This document shows positions 38,371 through 51,289 of a DNA stretch of 64,000 bases, one piece after another. This DNA is from Takifugu bimaculatus. Its lineage: Eukaryota > Chordata > Actinopteri > Tetraodontiformes > Tetraodontidae. Positions within the stretch are counted from its first letter, which is position 1; every line of letters begins with the position of its first letter. The stretch covers positions 1,694,226-1,758,225 of the forward strand of contig CP034995.1 in NCBI GenBank assembly GCA_004026145.2. The letters run 5' to 3'. A program made the position numbers and the translations under genes. A model generated the notes under the pieces. That model did no database searches and was not told the origin of the DNA. It saw nothing but the letters and a program-made list of their open reading frames with translations.

Positions 38371-38759
38371 ACCGAAATAGAAAGAGGAAATCAGGGGGTG
38401 ACATGAAATGAGCGCCTGGCAGAGAGAGGGGTGTGTGTGCGAGGAAAAGAAGCGACAATGGTGCAATAATGAGCACAGGCATAAAAAGCTCCATCTGCAG
38501 CTCAAACGGTGGTGCGTTTACTGTCAAAGTTACCTGCTACAAAAAAATCATTCTGTTAGATAAACGTTGCCTGGCCGAAAAGGAGTCGCCGCCTGGGTTT
38601 AACTAAACAAGCAGGTAAGAGCTCAGCGGATAATTACTGCAGGGGCCGTTGTCTTTCAAGTCGCTACTGACACAATGAGCAGCTTCTTATTTCTTAATCA
38701 ACCATGTTGAAAGACACATCCTGTGTTAGTGGGGAAAAAAAGATGGTCGTTTTGTCATC

Positions 38760-39540
38760 GTCCTGCATTACAGAAATTGCTAAAACTGGGTGAAGAACTC
38801 TCCAACAATTATCAGAAACTGGAAGGATTGCGGGGAACCATCGACTTTTAGGAGGAATTGTGGTCACAAAAAATAAATCCTAAATGCTCGCAATCTACCA
38901 GGGCTTTTGGTCGAGCTCAGGAACAACTGTGGAGTCTCAAGAAAACAACTAATCGGCGAGGCTAATCGGGGGGGTTTACCCTGTCCTAGAGTGATGGGGC
39001 ATCAGGGTAAGAAGAGAGGCAGATGAAGTGATGCAGCCATCACGCCGAGTGTCAACTGGACAAGCCTGGGGGGAAAAGTACTGAACTGGGGTTGCTGCAG
39101 TTGCTCATGGCCAGCTTCAGCAACAATATGGGTCCACAAGCTCAGCTGACTGCCTGGATATAGTGAATGATCAGGTTATTCATCACCGTTTCTTCCCTGG
39201 AGGCATATTTCAAGATGTCAATGTCAGGATTCATCGGACTCAGATTGTGACAGAGCTCAGGGCTGATGAGACATCGCTTTCACACACGGATCAGCCACCA
39301 GAGTCCAGACCTTAACCCCGGTAAGAACATTTGGGATGTGCTGGAGAAGCTTGGCTCAGTGGCCCGACTCTCCCATCATCCATACGGATGTTGCTGGAAA
39401 ATGAATGCAACACTGGACTGAAATAGATCTTGACATTACAAAAGCTTATGGAAACAATGTTACTGCGCATGTAAGCAGCGGTGGTTTGACGAAACATTAT
39501 TGTGGGACCCTTTTTGTGTTTATATACAAAATCAACAAGG
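38760..39540 (+). mobile_element. Decayed Tc1/mariner-family transposon
   Basis: Broken frames carry the catalytic part of a Tc1 transposase in order: VNWTSLGGK near 39050, then FQDVNVRIHRTQIVTE from 39208, then QSPDLNPGKNIWDVLEK from 39299. FQD..IH and SPDLNP.(E)NIWD are Tc1-family signatures around the second and third acidic residues; the usual Glu of PIEN is replaced by Gly-Lys. Several stops and shifts mean it is inactive. Ends were not identified, so the limits are approximate. Confidence 0.75.
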
Positions 39541-39924
39541 TCGGTCCAAAGTCATGACGGCTGTAAATGGTGCCTACTGTGTTTGTACAATGCAGTTGGA
39601 GTCTTGAGAAAATACCACTCGATATTATACAACTGATGCATCAAAGTGTCACAAATAAACCAAAAAACACACCAAAAGCATTATGAGACTGGACAGCAGA
39701 GCCAGAGGACAACAACTAATTTGAATCTGGGGCTGTTGAAGATATTTTATGAAGATGACGTAAAGGTAAAGTCAACTAAACCTGAACAAAATGAAACAAA
39801 CAGTCAGATTTTTTTTTTTAGGAGAAAGCAGATCCGAGCAAAACACATCAAATCCACCTGACTACTGGGTTCTATCTGCTGTGGGCTAATTTATATTCTG
39901 GGTAGATGCTGGGAAGTCACCCAC

Positions 39925-39932
39925 AACACACA

Positions 39933-39963
<31 letters not shown>
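39925..39963. repeat. (CA)n microsatellite
   Basis: Slightly interrupted CA units. Confidence 0.9.
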
Positions 39964-40774
39964 GGTGGAGTACAGTTTGAGAACAGTGGAGCAAAGAGGG
40001 AGTTTGTGCTTCTGTGTGACACAGATCCAGAAGTGTCAGAGCACATGTGTGCACTCAAGTGAAGTCTGATCTAACAGCATCAGAAACATGGTGAGGGTGT
40101 GTCTGTATTTGTGTGTGCAAGTGTGTATGTGTGCACCAGCCTTCAGGTTTTTCCCATTTCAACTTCCTCTGTAAAATGAAGCCAGTTGTGCAGACTTTGC
40201 ATCATACTGAAACATGGTAAACTCCGACTGATTGTAAAACTGCATTTTAAGTGTGACTCAGTGTTTCTGCATTTCCCCAGCAGGTAGTAAACAGCAAACA
40301 CTGCATTAGATATTCATGAAACAGCTTAAAACCTGAGGTTTCTATGGCCCATCTGAATATGCACCTTGTTCTTACTCCTAAACTCTCTATGATTCTGTTT
40401 TTTCTTCCCTTAGGATCCAGACAGGTAGTCCATTTAAAACATGCTGCATAGATAATAGCAGGATTCCTCTTAAAAAGCCTCTGAACCTGCTGAAAGCTGT
40501 TGTTGTTGCTTGACGAATCTGCCAGGCCACCTTCTCAAACTGTGGTGATATGTATGTGGTGATATCCTGTACAGAGCTTTAGTGTATGTGTGTGTCTATG
40601 TGTGTGTTGGGGTCAAACACAGGCCTTGGCACAGGATATTGTATGGTATATGCATCTGTGTGTGTGTATGTGTGCTTTTGGAGCCACTCTCTCTCTCTCT
40701 CTGAGATGGTTCTGTTAAAACACAATAAGGCCCATTCAGCTCTGGAGTCACCCACTGTCTCTGGCATGCCATCG

Positions 40775-40777
<3 letters not shown>

Positions 40778-40832
<55 letters not shown>

Positions 40833-40844
40833 ACACACACACAG
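40778..40844. repeat. (CA)n microsatellite
   Basis: About 25 pure units then GAGACACACACACAG. TG-rich sequence lies about 100-200 bases to its left. Confidence 0.93.
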
Positions 40845-43800
40845 ACTGCATTTAATCCCCACAAAAAACATCTTTACATTGTCATTAAAATGATGTAATA
40901 GCTCATACACTGGATGTCATGTCAGTGGGGATTATAAATACCTTTATCAGGCAAACATGGCTCACGATGAGCAGCCATCCGGCACATTACACCCCCAGAA
41001 TACAATCTAAGGCATACATGAGCGCCCATCACAGCAAATTTTCCCATTAAAACACATATACTTCTATTAAAGAGCCCACCATTTTGCACCACCGTCCCCC
41101 TAATTAATGGAACACACAGCTTGATAATGATTTAAGGTCTGACAGACAAGCTGAAGCAGACTGAATACAACTCAGAGGCTGACAGTCAAACTCACCGAAG
41201 ACGTGCAAACATAAAAGTCACCATTTTCCACACGAGTTAGGAGGCGAAGAGTCCTGGCCTTCTCCCGCAACAGCACCTAAACAACTTTTCATATGATCAC
41301 TTCACTTGGGTAGTGCACGTAAATAGCCTCACTCCCATCTACTACTGAATATGCTTCAGGGGAAGAGAGAAAACAGCCTGCAAAGCGAGGCTGATGTTCG
41401 ACCTTTTGACATATGTGAAACCAGGTTGTAAACAGGCCGTTACCTTGCGCAGTAGCACAATAAAAGCCGCCAATAACATATTGCGACAGTCAACATACCC
41501 TCCAGGTAATACACACATTCACCTGACCACACAGGTGTCGGCTTACATGCCCTTTAGCAGGAAAATGGAGTGGGGGGCTCTGTGGATCAGAGAGCGGAGG
41601 ATGTGCCACTCTGACTGTATTTGCCAGCTGATTGAGGATTATAGTTAAACTGATAGATAAGTAAAGTTTTGAGAAAGGTCCTCTCTGTCTCACACACACC
41701 TGACATGACTGCGTGAGAAGGTAAAATATTCCCGTCTCCTTCGTCAAAACACACAAACTCTTCAGCTCTTCTTGTTAATCAAACCTGAGGTGAAACAGGT
41801 GGGGGGCTTGAATCAAAACCCCGCAGAAGCTCAGGTGTTAAAAGAAGGCATGGCCGGCACGTGCGGTTGAATCAAAAACTATAGGAATCCAGCGTGGAAT
41901 CCAACCATATTTAACACTTTGGCAGCACCTGGCTCGCACCCGGCTCAAAGTCTGGAGGAGACATTTAGGAAAATCTGTAATTGAGTAGCTAAAGCTACGC
42001 AACATGATCACATTGCGCCAAGTTTGCGGGATAATAAACAAATGAATGAACAGGTCTTTTATTTCAAGCATGAGTCATCGTTTTTTTTCTTGAGGGTGAT
42101 AAGCTATGCTACCTCCGACTCTAGTTCGCTCCTCTTTCCTAATGGTCAACTAAAGCCAAGATAAGATAAAACTCCAGTCAAAAGGTCCCGGAGCAAAAAC
42201 AGGATATTAAACCCTTTTCTCCTCTATTCCATGAACAGCCCCAGACTCGTGGATGCACCTTTCAGCTTTGTCTTGCGGGTTCAGCTCAGGAATACCGACC
42301 ACCAGCGAGGACCTCCTGCTGTCCGCTGGGAGTTGGACACTGCTTTTACTTGGTTTGCACAGGAGAAAGCGAAAGGACAAAGATTCAACGTCGTGCTTAT
42401 ATCTCTGAGCGGGACAGAAGTCTATGGGGAGGGGTCGTCCTGAGGCAAACTGAGGTGAGGTAGAGCTCCTGTAGGCTTCCCAGCCTCACGAGGCCGTCTG
42501 CCTGTGTGTGGGGGTGCGTTCACTAAGCACTGGGCCACTTTCCCAGATGAGATTCTGTGCCGGAGGATAATCCTGATGAAAATGTCTTTTCCTCTTCCCC
42601 CTCATTTCATTCTCTCCGTCCATCTGTCCGTCCAGGCGGACAAACAAGCGGTGGGCCACGCGCCCTCCTCCTTGCCGGCCATTGTTCCCGTCTTACCTCC
42701 CCTCGTGCTACGATTGACAGACTCCTCGCTGACGTCTCTATCTCAGCCACAAAAGATACAAAACACAAGTGCGTCACTGTCAGTTTTCTAAAGGTCAACT
42801 GCTTTAAGTGAATCATAATCACGCCGCCAACTTCCTCCTTCGGTCTCTTGTCTAGGGCATTTTCTGCCACCAATCTCTCCACGTTCTCACTTGTTTTCTT
42901 CTGCCTCCTGAGATCCTGTCAAATGGGTCTGGGAACTTTAAAATCCTCCTTCCTTTTGGTGCCGGGGGAAGTGGCGCAGCGTCGTCTGCTATTTTAAGGC
43001 TGTTTTTTTTCTTCTTTTCAGTCACTGAGGATGCGCTGCAGGCGCGCAGGAGGCAGTAAATGATGTTCCGCTGTCTGTTCAACCTTGAAGCTGACGATGG
43101 CAGCTCATTTATACGATAACATTAAAGGAAATAAAACTTCGGAAGAATATCCTACTGCCTCTTGATTGTTTCGCCGTAAGTGAATATTTTTATGCTTTGT
43201 TTTCTAGTTTGCTAATTTTGTTTCCCAGTGGATCAATGTTATTTTGTTGCTCTCACAAGTAAATTTCCCTGGTGAGGAGATAAATTTAGGGTTTAACTTC
43301 ATTAAATGCCAACATTTTTCAGATCTATATTCTATTTGTTTAAATGCTTTTAGCAAAGTCTAAATACCGGTAATGTAGTTCTGTCTTTAATTCTCGACAG
43401 CAATCTTTTCTTTCCTTTTTTCTTCTCATTATGGAGGAAATGTTGAGTGCATGCTATAATAACAGAACAATCAAAACATGTGCTTTGTAAGTAAAACCAG
43501 TATGAACATTCTTTCCAGCCACGGGGCACGCTCACATGGGTGGGGGGGCGGTGGGACATGGGGATTCAATCAGGCTGAAGTCTGATGTTTCCATCTGATT
43601 TTACATTTTTATTGAATCAATAAATTAATACAACCACTCCTACAGCTTCCCAGCTGCAATCACGCCAAAAAAATGTCAGAAATGTATCGCTCACGCAGAT
43701 ACAAACCATTGGCCGCCGCTCCCCAACCTAAATATCTAATATCAGTTTATCCCTCTGCCTCCCCACACACACACCCTCCAGACCTCCTTTACAAATGGTA

Positions 43801-44199
43801 ACCTTTATAAGTCGTGCAGCGGTGGTAGCGTTAAGCCCTACAGGCTCAATAGCACACATTCTGGGTTGAGCACAGGTCAGGACCATTTTCTGTCCTGGCT
43901 CAGCGGGTCTCCTGAGGTCCTCACAGCGGGACGCAAATGTAAGATGACACTGTGGTGGTGGGGGGAAAAAGGGAAGAAACAAAGAGAATGAGAAGAGAGA
44001 AAGAGAACAGTAGAGTGAGATTGTCAAGGACAGAGGGCGCCTAATTTAGCACAGCGTTAAACTTCAGCGCGGCGGTCCGACATGAGCCCAACCCAGCGAG
44101 GGTGTCTGTGAGCCGAAAGGAGGGGGTCTGAGGTCACAGACAGACAAACTGCCATATTTAGTGAAGGGGAGCACCCTGCAAATAGCCAGAGAGGGAGAG

Positions 44200-44230
44200 C
44201 GAAAGAGAGAGAGAGAGAAAGAGGGGAGGA
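44200..44230. repeat. (GA)n tract
   Basis: GAAAGAGAGAGAGAGAAAGA-type purine repeat. Confidence 0.8.
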
Positions 44231-45300
44231 AGGGAACGTAAAAGGGGGAGGAAATGCTTTCAGTACAGATATGGAGCGAACTTTGTCCACATTTAGCACT
44301 TTCTTGTCACAGAAATCAAAAACTTCATCAACACAGCTGCTTCCCTTCCATGAAAAACCCTGCCTGGACCGTCAGCTGTGTGTATGTGTGCGTGTTTTGC
44401 CTGAGACAGCCTTTTCTGGAGATCACACTGAAGTCACAAGTGGCTGCTGTAGCCACTGTCCAATGCTCCTGCAAAGCCATTAAAAATAGATTAATAATCA
44501 AGTCCATAGACTTATCAAGTTGTACTTATCCACCAACACAACCCTGTCATTAAAGGCATTTCGCCCTAAATACTTCTGAGAATGACGTATGAGCAGATGT
44601 GGCTATAACAACAAGCAATAAACCAAACCTTGAACGTAAATCTACTCCAAAGCCTCAAAAATCAACATGGAACACTATAGTATGTTTCTAATAGACTCTT
44701 TTAGACAGAAAAGTGGGTTATCATGAATCCAGCGTGATCACCATTTCCACATTGGATGCGATTGTTGTGATGATTGTGACCCTGGACCACCAATCAAATC
44801 AATTATCTTGGCACCAATCCCTTCGGCCCACGGTGACACCCGTCCCAGAGTTGGACATCCCATACCAGAGAAAACACTGACCCCACAGAACCTGTGCTGA
44901 GATGATGGGTGAGTAATGTGTGCAGCCACAACAGGATGAACAGTAACCTGCAATAGTGGGAAAATGAAGCCACAGCAGTGCTACTCGTGGAATAACCAGG
45001 AAATTAAGGAACAGACTGAATTTGGAGGGCTTTTCTGGGACACATGGACCTGTGTCATCTGCATGTATGGACATGAGTCGAGGCTGAATCTAAAAAGAAT
45101 GAACACTCTAACAGATCTCCAAAGAATTAAACCTACTCCTTCCTGAATTCAATTGCAAATTAAAATAAATTGAAACAGAAGAGGTTAAAGTAATTTTGGC
45201 AATGAAAACCTGATCTTGAGTTGATTGTCATAACTGACAAAATAAGAGAAAGATAATAAATGTCAAATAAAGCTTAGAAAGTCGTGGAAGTAAATACCAC

Positions 45301-45322
45301 TGTGTGTGTGTGTGTGTGTGTG
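45301..45322. repeat. (TG)n microsatellite
   Basis: About 11 TG units. Confidence 0.9.
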
Positions 45323-47547
45323 TTCATTGATTTATATGTCACGAAATCGATTCGGGGAACACGTTATGTTATTGGTTTTAAAACAAAGCCCTTGTTAGAC
45401 CTGTCTGCTGCTCCTGCTCTAACTGATGACCTTGTTTGTTGGCTCTCTGCTCTCTCTAAAGTGCTTTTTGGACTCTTAATGTTGATTGTGGTATCTCTTA
45501 AAACAGTTAATTGCCCCTATTCCAGCCCCGCAAAGGTGCAGCTCTTACTCCTTTAAGAATTGTGACTTTGCTTCACCACTCATCTCTTGTTTATTCTGCC
45601 CTTGACCTTCTACTGAAGGGTGGGCGACAGAAAATGCATGTTTTCTTCCATCCTCCCATGTACTGAACACAATCGCTTTAATAGAAACTTGGCTGGAATC
45701 CATCGACATAAGAGGAATTAAACATTAATGAGACGGATGTTGTGTATATTGCCGTGTTCTGTGCTCTGTCGCCGAGCTGTATGAAACACCCGTGTTGGCC
45801 TGATGGCTGAGCAGGAATGATGCACACAGAGGTCAACGTCTATCTACTTTCAGCTCCGGGTCAGTGAAAAGACAGACAAGCACCCCTCCGCCCCCCCACG
45901 CTGACTTCTATCTTGTAATTACCTCAGCCCTCACCAGGATTTGCCCCCATATGTCTCTGCTGAAAACAACTCTTTGTCTCGTCGACTTCCAGTGGCATAA
46001 AGGGCATATTTATGCCACAGACCACACCAGCAGATGGTAACAGTAGCTGCTGGGACAAACATGCCCCCTCACATCCTTCAGCAACACTCAGCCTGATATA
46101 ATGGAGATAACGCCGAATAACAGCAAATGGGAGACATCCATAACAACGTCTGGATGGCAGCGGGGAGTCGACTGTCAAAGGATTCACAGCAAGCCGTTTG
46201 TAGCAAGCTAAAATAAATCAAATTCGGGTATTTTTTTCTCGACACTAGGATCTACTGTGGTTATGCAAAAGCTACAGCAGTGTTTGCATAGAGCTACTTG
46301 CAGCTGTTTTGTAGTCACTTCCTGCAAAGGTACAGTCTTCTCACCAAATTCAGCATATTTGCCTAAAAAAAGGAGAACTTGAAACTAAAACTAAAGAAAT
46401 TATTAGAAAAAAGATTACAGTGAGTAAAGTGGAGATGAAATGAGCCTGTGGGGCAGCGTTCTTCTATTCTGAACATCTGGGAAGAAAAGACCTCAGTGAG
46501 AATCTAGCAAAACAGGCGGCTACGCAAGGAGAAGAGGCCACCAATCTCCACATTCTCAGATCACTCTCTGCAACCTAAACTGACATGGAACTGAGTGCCA
46601 GCAAAGCCATTTGCTTCGACCTTGCAACTCAAGTCGCGAGCAGTGAAAAGAGAGAGAAGAATAATGAAATCATTGACAAGAGGAGGCGAGGGATGAAGAA
46701 TGGAGGAGTTGTTGACACAGGAAATAGAAGAGGGTTGGATAATATGAGAAAAGTGGAAGAGAGAGGGATGGGAATTGTCCAAGTGCAAATTATAACATTT
46801 AGTGCATGAGCTATCATTGGTTAGGTGGGATTGTAGGTGTCCTGTGCTTCCTCCTTGAAGGAGCGTCTTTCTTTCAGAAGCCTGTTTGGATGGCTGCAGC
46901 TACACAGCAGCGCAGATGCAGCCTGACAGACTGTTTGTCATCCGTCCGTCTGCCTTCAATGGAAAACTCCTCATTTTGAGAAAGCACCATTGTTTGCCTT
47001 CCTGCCCAGTTAAAGGAGATTGATGCCACTGACGGACAAAACTGACACAAAACGGCTTCATCAGAGCTGCCCGACTGGACTGGGGGGGTGGGGTGAGGCG
47101 ACAATTGATCCAGTTCGGATAATGAAAACAGATAAAAAGGGAAACATAAAAGGAGCTCAAGGTTATGTTGGTGCAACTATTGTGAAAGATCGAGAAGCAA
47201 AAGATTATGGTGAGAATCTAAAGCCACAGAAGAGGAAACAGTAGGGAAATGAACAATGCCAAAGAAAATTTGTTTTGCAAATGGAATCAAGGTCAGACGG
47301 AGAAACTTGCATTTGGTGAGTTCCTATTCAGGAGCTCTTGATAATACTGTCAATTCTCCTAAATTTACATGTCAGCCAGCGTCAGGCGGCAAGGCCAGCA
47401 CACGTGAAAGGGTGTGTGAAAGACAGCTGCAGGAGGGGGACACGTGTGTTCTTAATCAAATCTGGCAAAAGATGTGAGCTTCATCTGCAGGGATAGGGTC
47501 TGTGGACTTCACACTTTCAGACACATGACTGTGTCCAAACCCCGCCC

Positions 47548-47611
47548 CCCCCACACACACACACACATACCCACACACATACCCACACACATCCACACAC
47601 ACACACACACC
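47548..47611. repeat. Imperfect (CA)n / CACATACC repeat
   Basis: CA units interrupted by repeated ATACCCACACAC blocks. Confidence 0.85.
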
Positions 47612-48953
47612 TCCTTGACATGAATTTGTCAGTTAATCTTTTGTTCCCTTCATTCAGGTATCAACTATTTATAACCCAGATAAAGCATCTTTTAGGGTTT
47701 GTTTTTTAGCTCTAACACCCGGTCATAAAGCCCTCACTGTCTACTCAGTGGTGACACAGCAGCCAGTTCTAACATTGGAGCAATTCAGACAAGTTTGAAC
47801 GAGACGTGAAATTCCCAGAAAGAGCTAATTGTACAAGATGGTACATCGTGCACTGAGGTTTGGGCTGTCATCAACTCTCTCGCTGCGTCGGAGTTGGCTC
47901 CAGGTCTTCGGAGGCCTATTTTACTGTCTGAATCTGTCATGGTCCACATTAAACCGCGAGGTCTGTGTCGAGCCATCGTCCTTGTGGAGATGCTTTTAAC
48001 TCTACGTGTGTGTTTGGAGACCAGGCCGAGCTACAGCCACAGGTACAAAATGAGAAAGCTCCTGTCAGGCCCCACACACGCACTCAGAGAACACTGCGGT
48101 AACTAAGCCCATCCACTGACAATAAACCCAGACATCGTAACGCTGCCCTGCTCAACATTTTAGGGTCCCTCAATGAAAAGTAGCCGTATTCAAAGGTTTT
48201 GCAGCAAGAACAGGCATTGGAAACATTTTCTGTGCGACCCCCACACACCGCACTGTCTCTTTGCATCATTATCACCGTGAAGTGAAAAGGCCAGCATTCC
48301 CACCAGATGAGTTCTGCTGTGCTGAAAGGCGGGGGGTCTGGGATGGCAACACTAGCTCCGGGACTCCACTGCCTTCTGTGCTACATCAGAAGTTCTTTTG
48401 TGGCTCCCTTTTTTTACTGTGTATCCAGAATTTTCTTTCTTGACCACTGTGCAATCAGCTTGTGCTCAGATATGAGCTAACTTGAGCCCTCCTGTGCCCA
48501 CACCCACCTGGGAGCCCTGATCAATACCTGGCCTCTAAATGGACCCTATTTCCCATGGGAAATAAGAAATGGATTGAGTGGGCGATGGGGTGAGAGTTGA
48601 CTCAACAGCGACAAAGATGATGGGTTCTTTGTGTCAGTGAGAAACATGGTCGCCTGGGGGCGGAGAGAGATTTACTTGTGACGAGGTGATGCGGGGAACT
48701 TCCATTGGGTGAGGGGATCCAGCATTTGCCTATGGTTGGAGTTTCTTTTTGACAGAGGTAGGGTAGGCCACACTGGTGCAGTCCAGGGTCTACGCAGGTA
48801 TACAGGGTATACAGGGTATACCCACTTAGTTCTTAAGTAGTAGTGCATGTACCCACTTCTAAATGTCCCCTATGTGCACCATTGTAGTATCTGTAAGCTA
48901 ATTTGCCTTGTTTCCCCTTGGATGGTGAAATCCTGACCCACCATGCTCTAGTG

Positions 48954-49786
48954 CATAGATGTCAAACTCTGGCCCGTGGGCCAAATTTGGCCCGCAATGT
49001 AATTATATTTGGCCCACGAAGTCATACCAATAGACTGTTAGAGCTGGCCCGCCAGTATTATCGCTGAAACCACATGTGCTGATACTACAAATACCAGAAT
49101 GCTCTGCTGGTGTTTTGGTATCAAAATCCACACTCTACATCAGTTGATGGTGGTAATGCACCAGTATGTGGCATGCCAACCACAAAGAAAGAGGAAGTAG
49201 TCATAGTGACCTTATATGCTAATGCTAATTCTGGCACTGCACTCCCCCTCTGAAAAATGATTAAAGGAAGGCCGGAAATAGGACCTTTCTGAACAGGTAG
49301 GAGGCAGAATATCTCTTTAGCTATGTAAAAGATAGACCTGTCTGTCTTGTATGTGGGGCCAATGTGCATTACAAGGAGAACAACAGATGTCACTATAAAA
49401 CACAACACCAAGACAAGCACAAACACCTGGAAATGACTCCAATGTGCCAGAAAGAAGAAGAGATGAAAAGGCATTACATTTACATTACATTAACTTACAA
49501 TGGCGTTGATTACTGTTTAAATTTAAAAGAGAAGAAATGAATGCCAGTGATATGTTTTTTTTAATTTGAATTTCGATTTTGCATGTGTGCAATAATAAAT
49601 TATATATTGTATTGTGTTAAGCTTTACTTTTTCCCTGTTCAGTTAAGCAAAACTAGTTTGGGTCCATACCAAAAGGTTCCGTGTTATAGCTGGAGGAAGA
49701 TTTTTTCAATAAATATCAATGTTGGCTTGTGACTTTGTCCCAGTTTTGAATTTTGGCCCAATGGGTATTTGAATTTGACACCTCTG
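48954..49786 (+). mobile_element. hAT transposon derivative (833 bp) with BED-finger remnant
   Basis: The left end CATAGATGTCAAACTC and right end, in reverse complement, CAGAGGTGTCAAATTC match at 13 of 16 positions; GGCCCG/GGCCCA-rich subterminal sequence follows. Flanks are CTCTAGTG (48946-48953) and TTCTAGTG (49787-49794), an 8-bp duplication with one difference. Inside, the plus strand from about 49343 reads CLVCGANVHYKENNRCHYKT, then QHQDKHKHLEM, a BED-type zinc finger of the kind at the N-terminus of GTF2IRD2-like hAT transposases (C..C and H....H seen). The rest of the transposase is gone, so this is an internally deleted copy. Confidence 0.88.
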
Positions 49787-51289
49787 TTCTAGTGGCTCTA
49801 GAGCCTCTAAAAGCTAGTTGCTCCCCTTCTTCACTGATTGGTCAACGTTAGGCATGAGGGCTGATGAGCCAATCAGAGGCAGTCCAGGGCGGGTCATGCC
49901 GAGGACAATACTGCTACCCGACAAATTCCCTTTTATGAGTTTACTGCAAATGTTCTGCATTTACAATACATAAAAAACAGGTAGAAGATACGAAGGTAGG
50001 TACGAAGAGAGCTCTTCAAACACAGTTACAACCATCCTTGCAAATCTGTATCAGCCAGCACCTTAGCTCATACTAACGATGCTACACCGGGGCAGTTCCA
50101 TAAACATTAGCTCAACACTCAAACTTCCTCTCCCACCCACGTCAGAGAGGACGCTGACAGTGACATTTTTTTTAATTTAAGGTGGAATATGAGCGAGAAA
50201 GAATTGTCAACTTCAGATTTGAAGTATTCAGTTAGAATGTTTGTCTTGTGTTGAACAGATCTTACATTCTGCTAGCGTGACCAGATATACCTAAACTACC
50301 TTAAAACTCCAAAACAGCTGTTCAGAGACAGTTTAGAAAAGGAACTACTGACCTGCCAGGTGAGGGATTGTTAGTGTGTCTTTATTTTTACTTATTCAGA
50401 TAGGTTCACTCAGAAGGCACGGTCCAAAATCCTTCCTCCCTAAAATCAAGCAGCAGCAATTATGTGACACTGGGCAAAACTGACTGACTAGTTTGGGGTA
50501 AACTAAATTTTCATGTTGAGAATCTACCCACCTCTCCGGGGGGACGACTACAGCACTGAGAAGTCACATTTGCCGACGTAGGAAACCTTTCACTCATGAA
50601 GTGACGTTTCAACAAACGTTTCTCACATTTTGAAAAAAATGCCGATGTCATGAACATTAGTTGCGAACATCTCGCCAATAACCTGGATGAACAGCAGGGA
50701 GAAGACCGGGACTGATAATGAACACAAGCGCTGTGTGCTGCCGTGTTCATGTGCTGAATTAAGACAAAAAGGAAATTTGGCAAATTTGCACCAAAAATGT
50801 GTTTTCTCATATCCATTTATACAAGAAGCATCAGGCTGCAGTGCTCCCAAAAAGTTACAGAGATCAATACCAAGAACTGTGAGGCAAACAGGTGCAATTT
50901 TCTGTATTTGTTGTACATGTATGCCTTATTTTCGCTTTTTTAGAGGTGCCCCCAGGTCAGTATTTGGAACATCCACAACCCTAAAAAGCAGCAGAGATCC
51001 CATGAGGTGGCCTGAGATACACCATCTCCAACCTGACCAAGGCCAACTGTCTATGTCCACCTCCCAAATTACAACCTCATCCTTCCAGTGATGTATAAAT
51101 ATCCACCCCCCTCCTCTACATTACAGAGGGCAATGCCACGGGGGGCTTTCCAAATACCCCTGCCCGCAATAAATGATTCAAAAGCAGAGCAGAGCATCTC
51201 CTCTTACCCATCTGTGCCTGTGTCGAATATCTTTAGAGGCTCATGGTGGATGAGAGTCCTGCTGATCAGCTTGTAGTCTAGTGCTGCAG

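Larger units (their letters stand above)
28960..51289. other. Non-coding region upstream of mgat3 coding exons
   Basis: Probably the 5' UTR intron(s) of mgat3 or intergenic DNA, because an acceptor sits right before the mgat3 ATG. It contains the listed pogo, LINE, Tc1 and hAT remnants and many microsatellites. Remaining stretches (30.2-34.7, 35.2-38.3, 41-47.5, 49.8-51.3 kb) show no gene I can recognise. Short open frames at 32146-32511, 44738-45074 and 50687-51091 have no known domain. Confidence 0.5.

Noticed and set aside
44738..45074. Minus-strand frame with QVTVHPVVAAHITHPSSQH-like sequence after a plausible acceptor
   Set aside because: I recognise no family, there is no neighbouring exon and several frames overlap. 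It might be an old repeat, but I cannot support a gene.
50687..51091. 134-residue Cys-containing frame
   Set aside because: I considered a THAP or BED finger, but the Cys/His spacing does not fit and conserved residues are absent.
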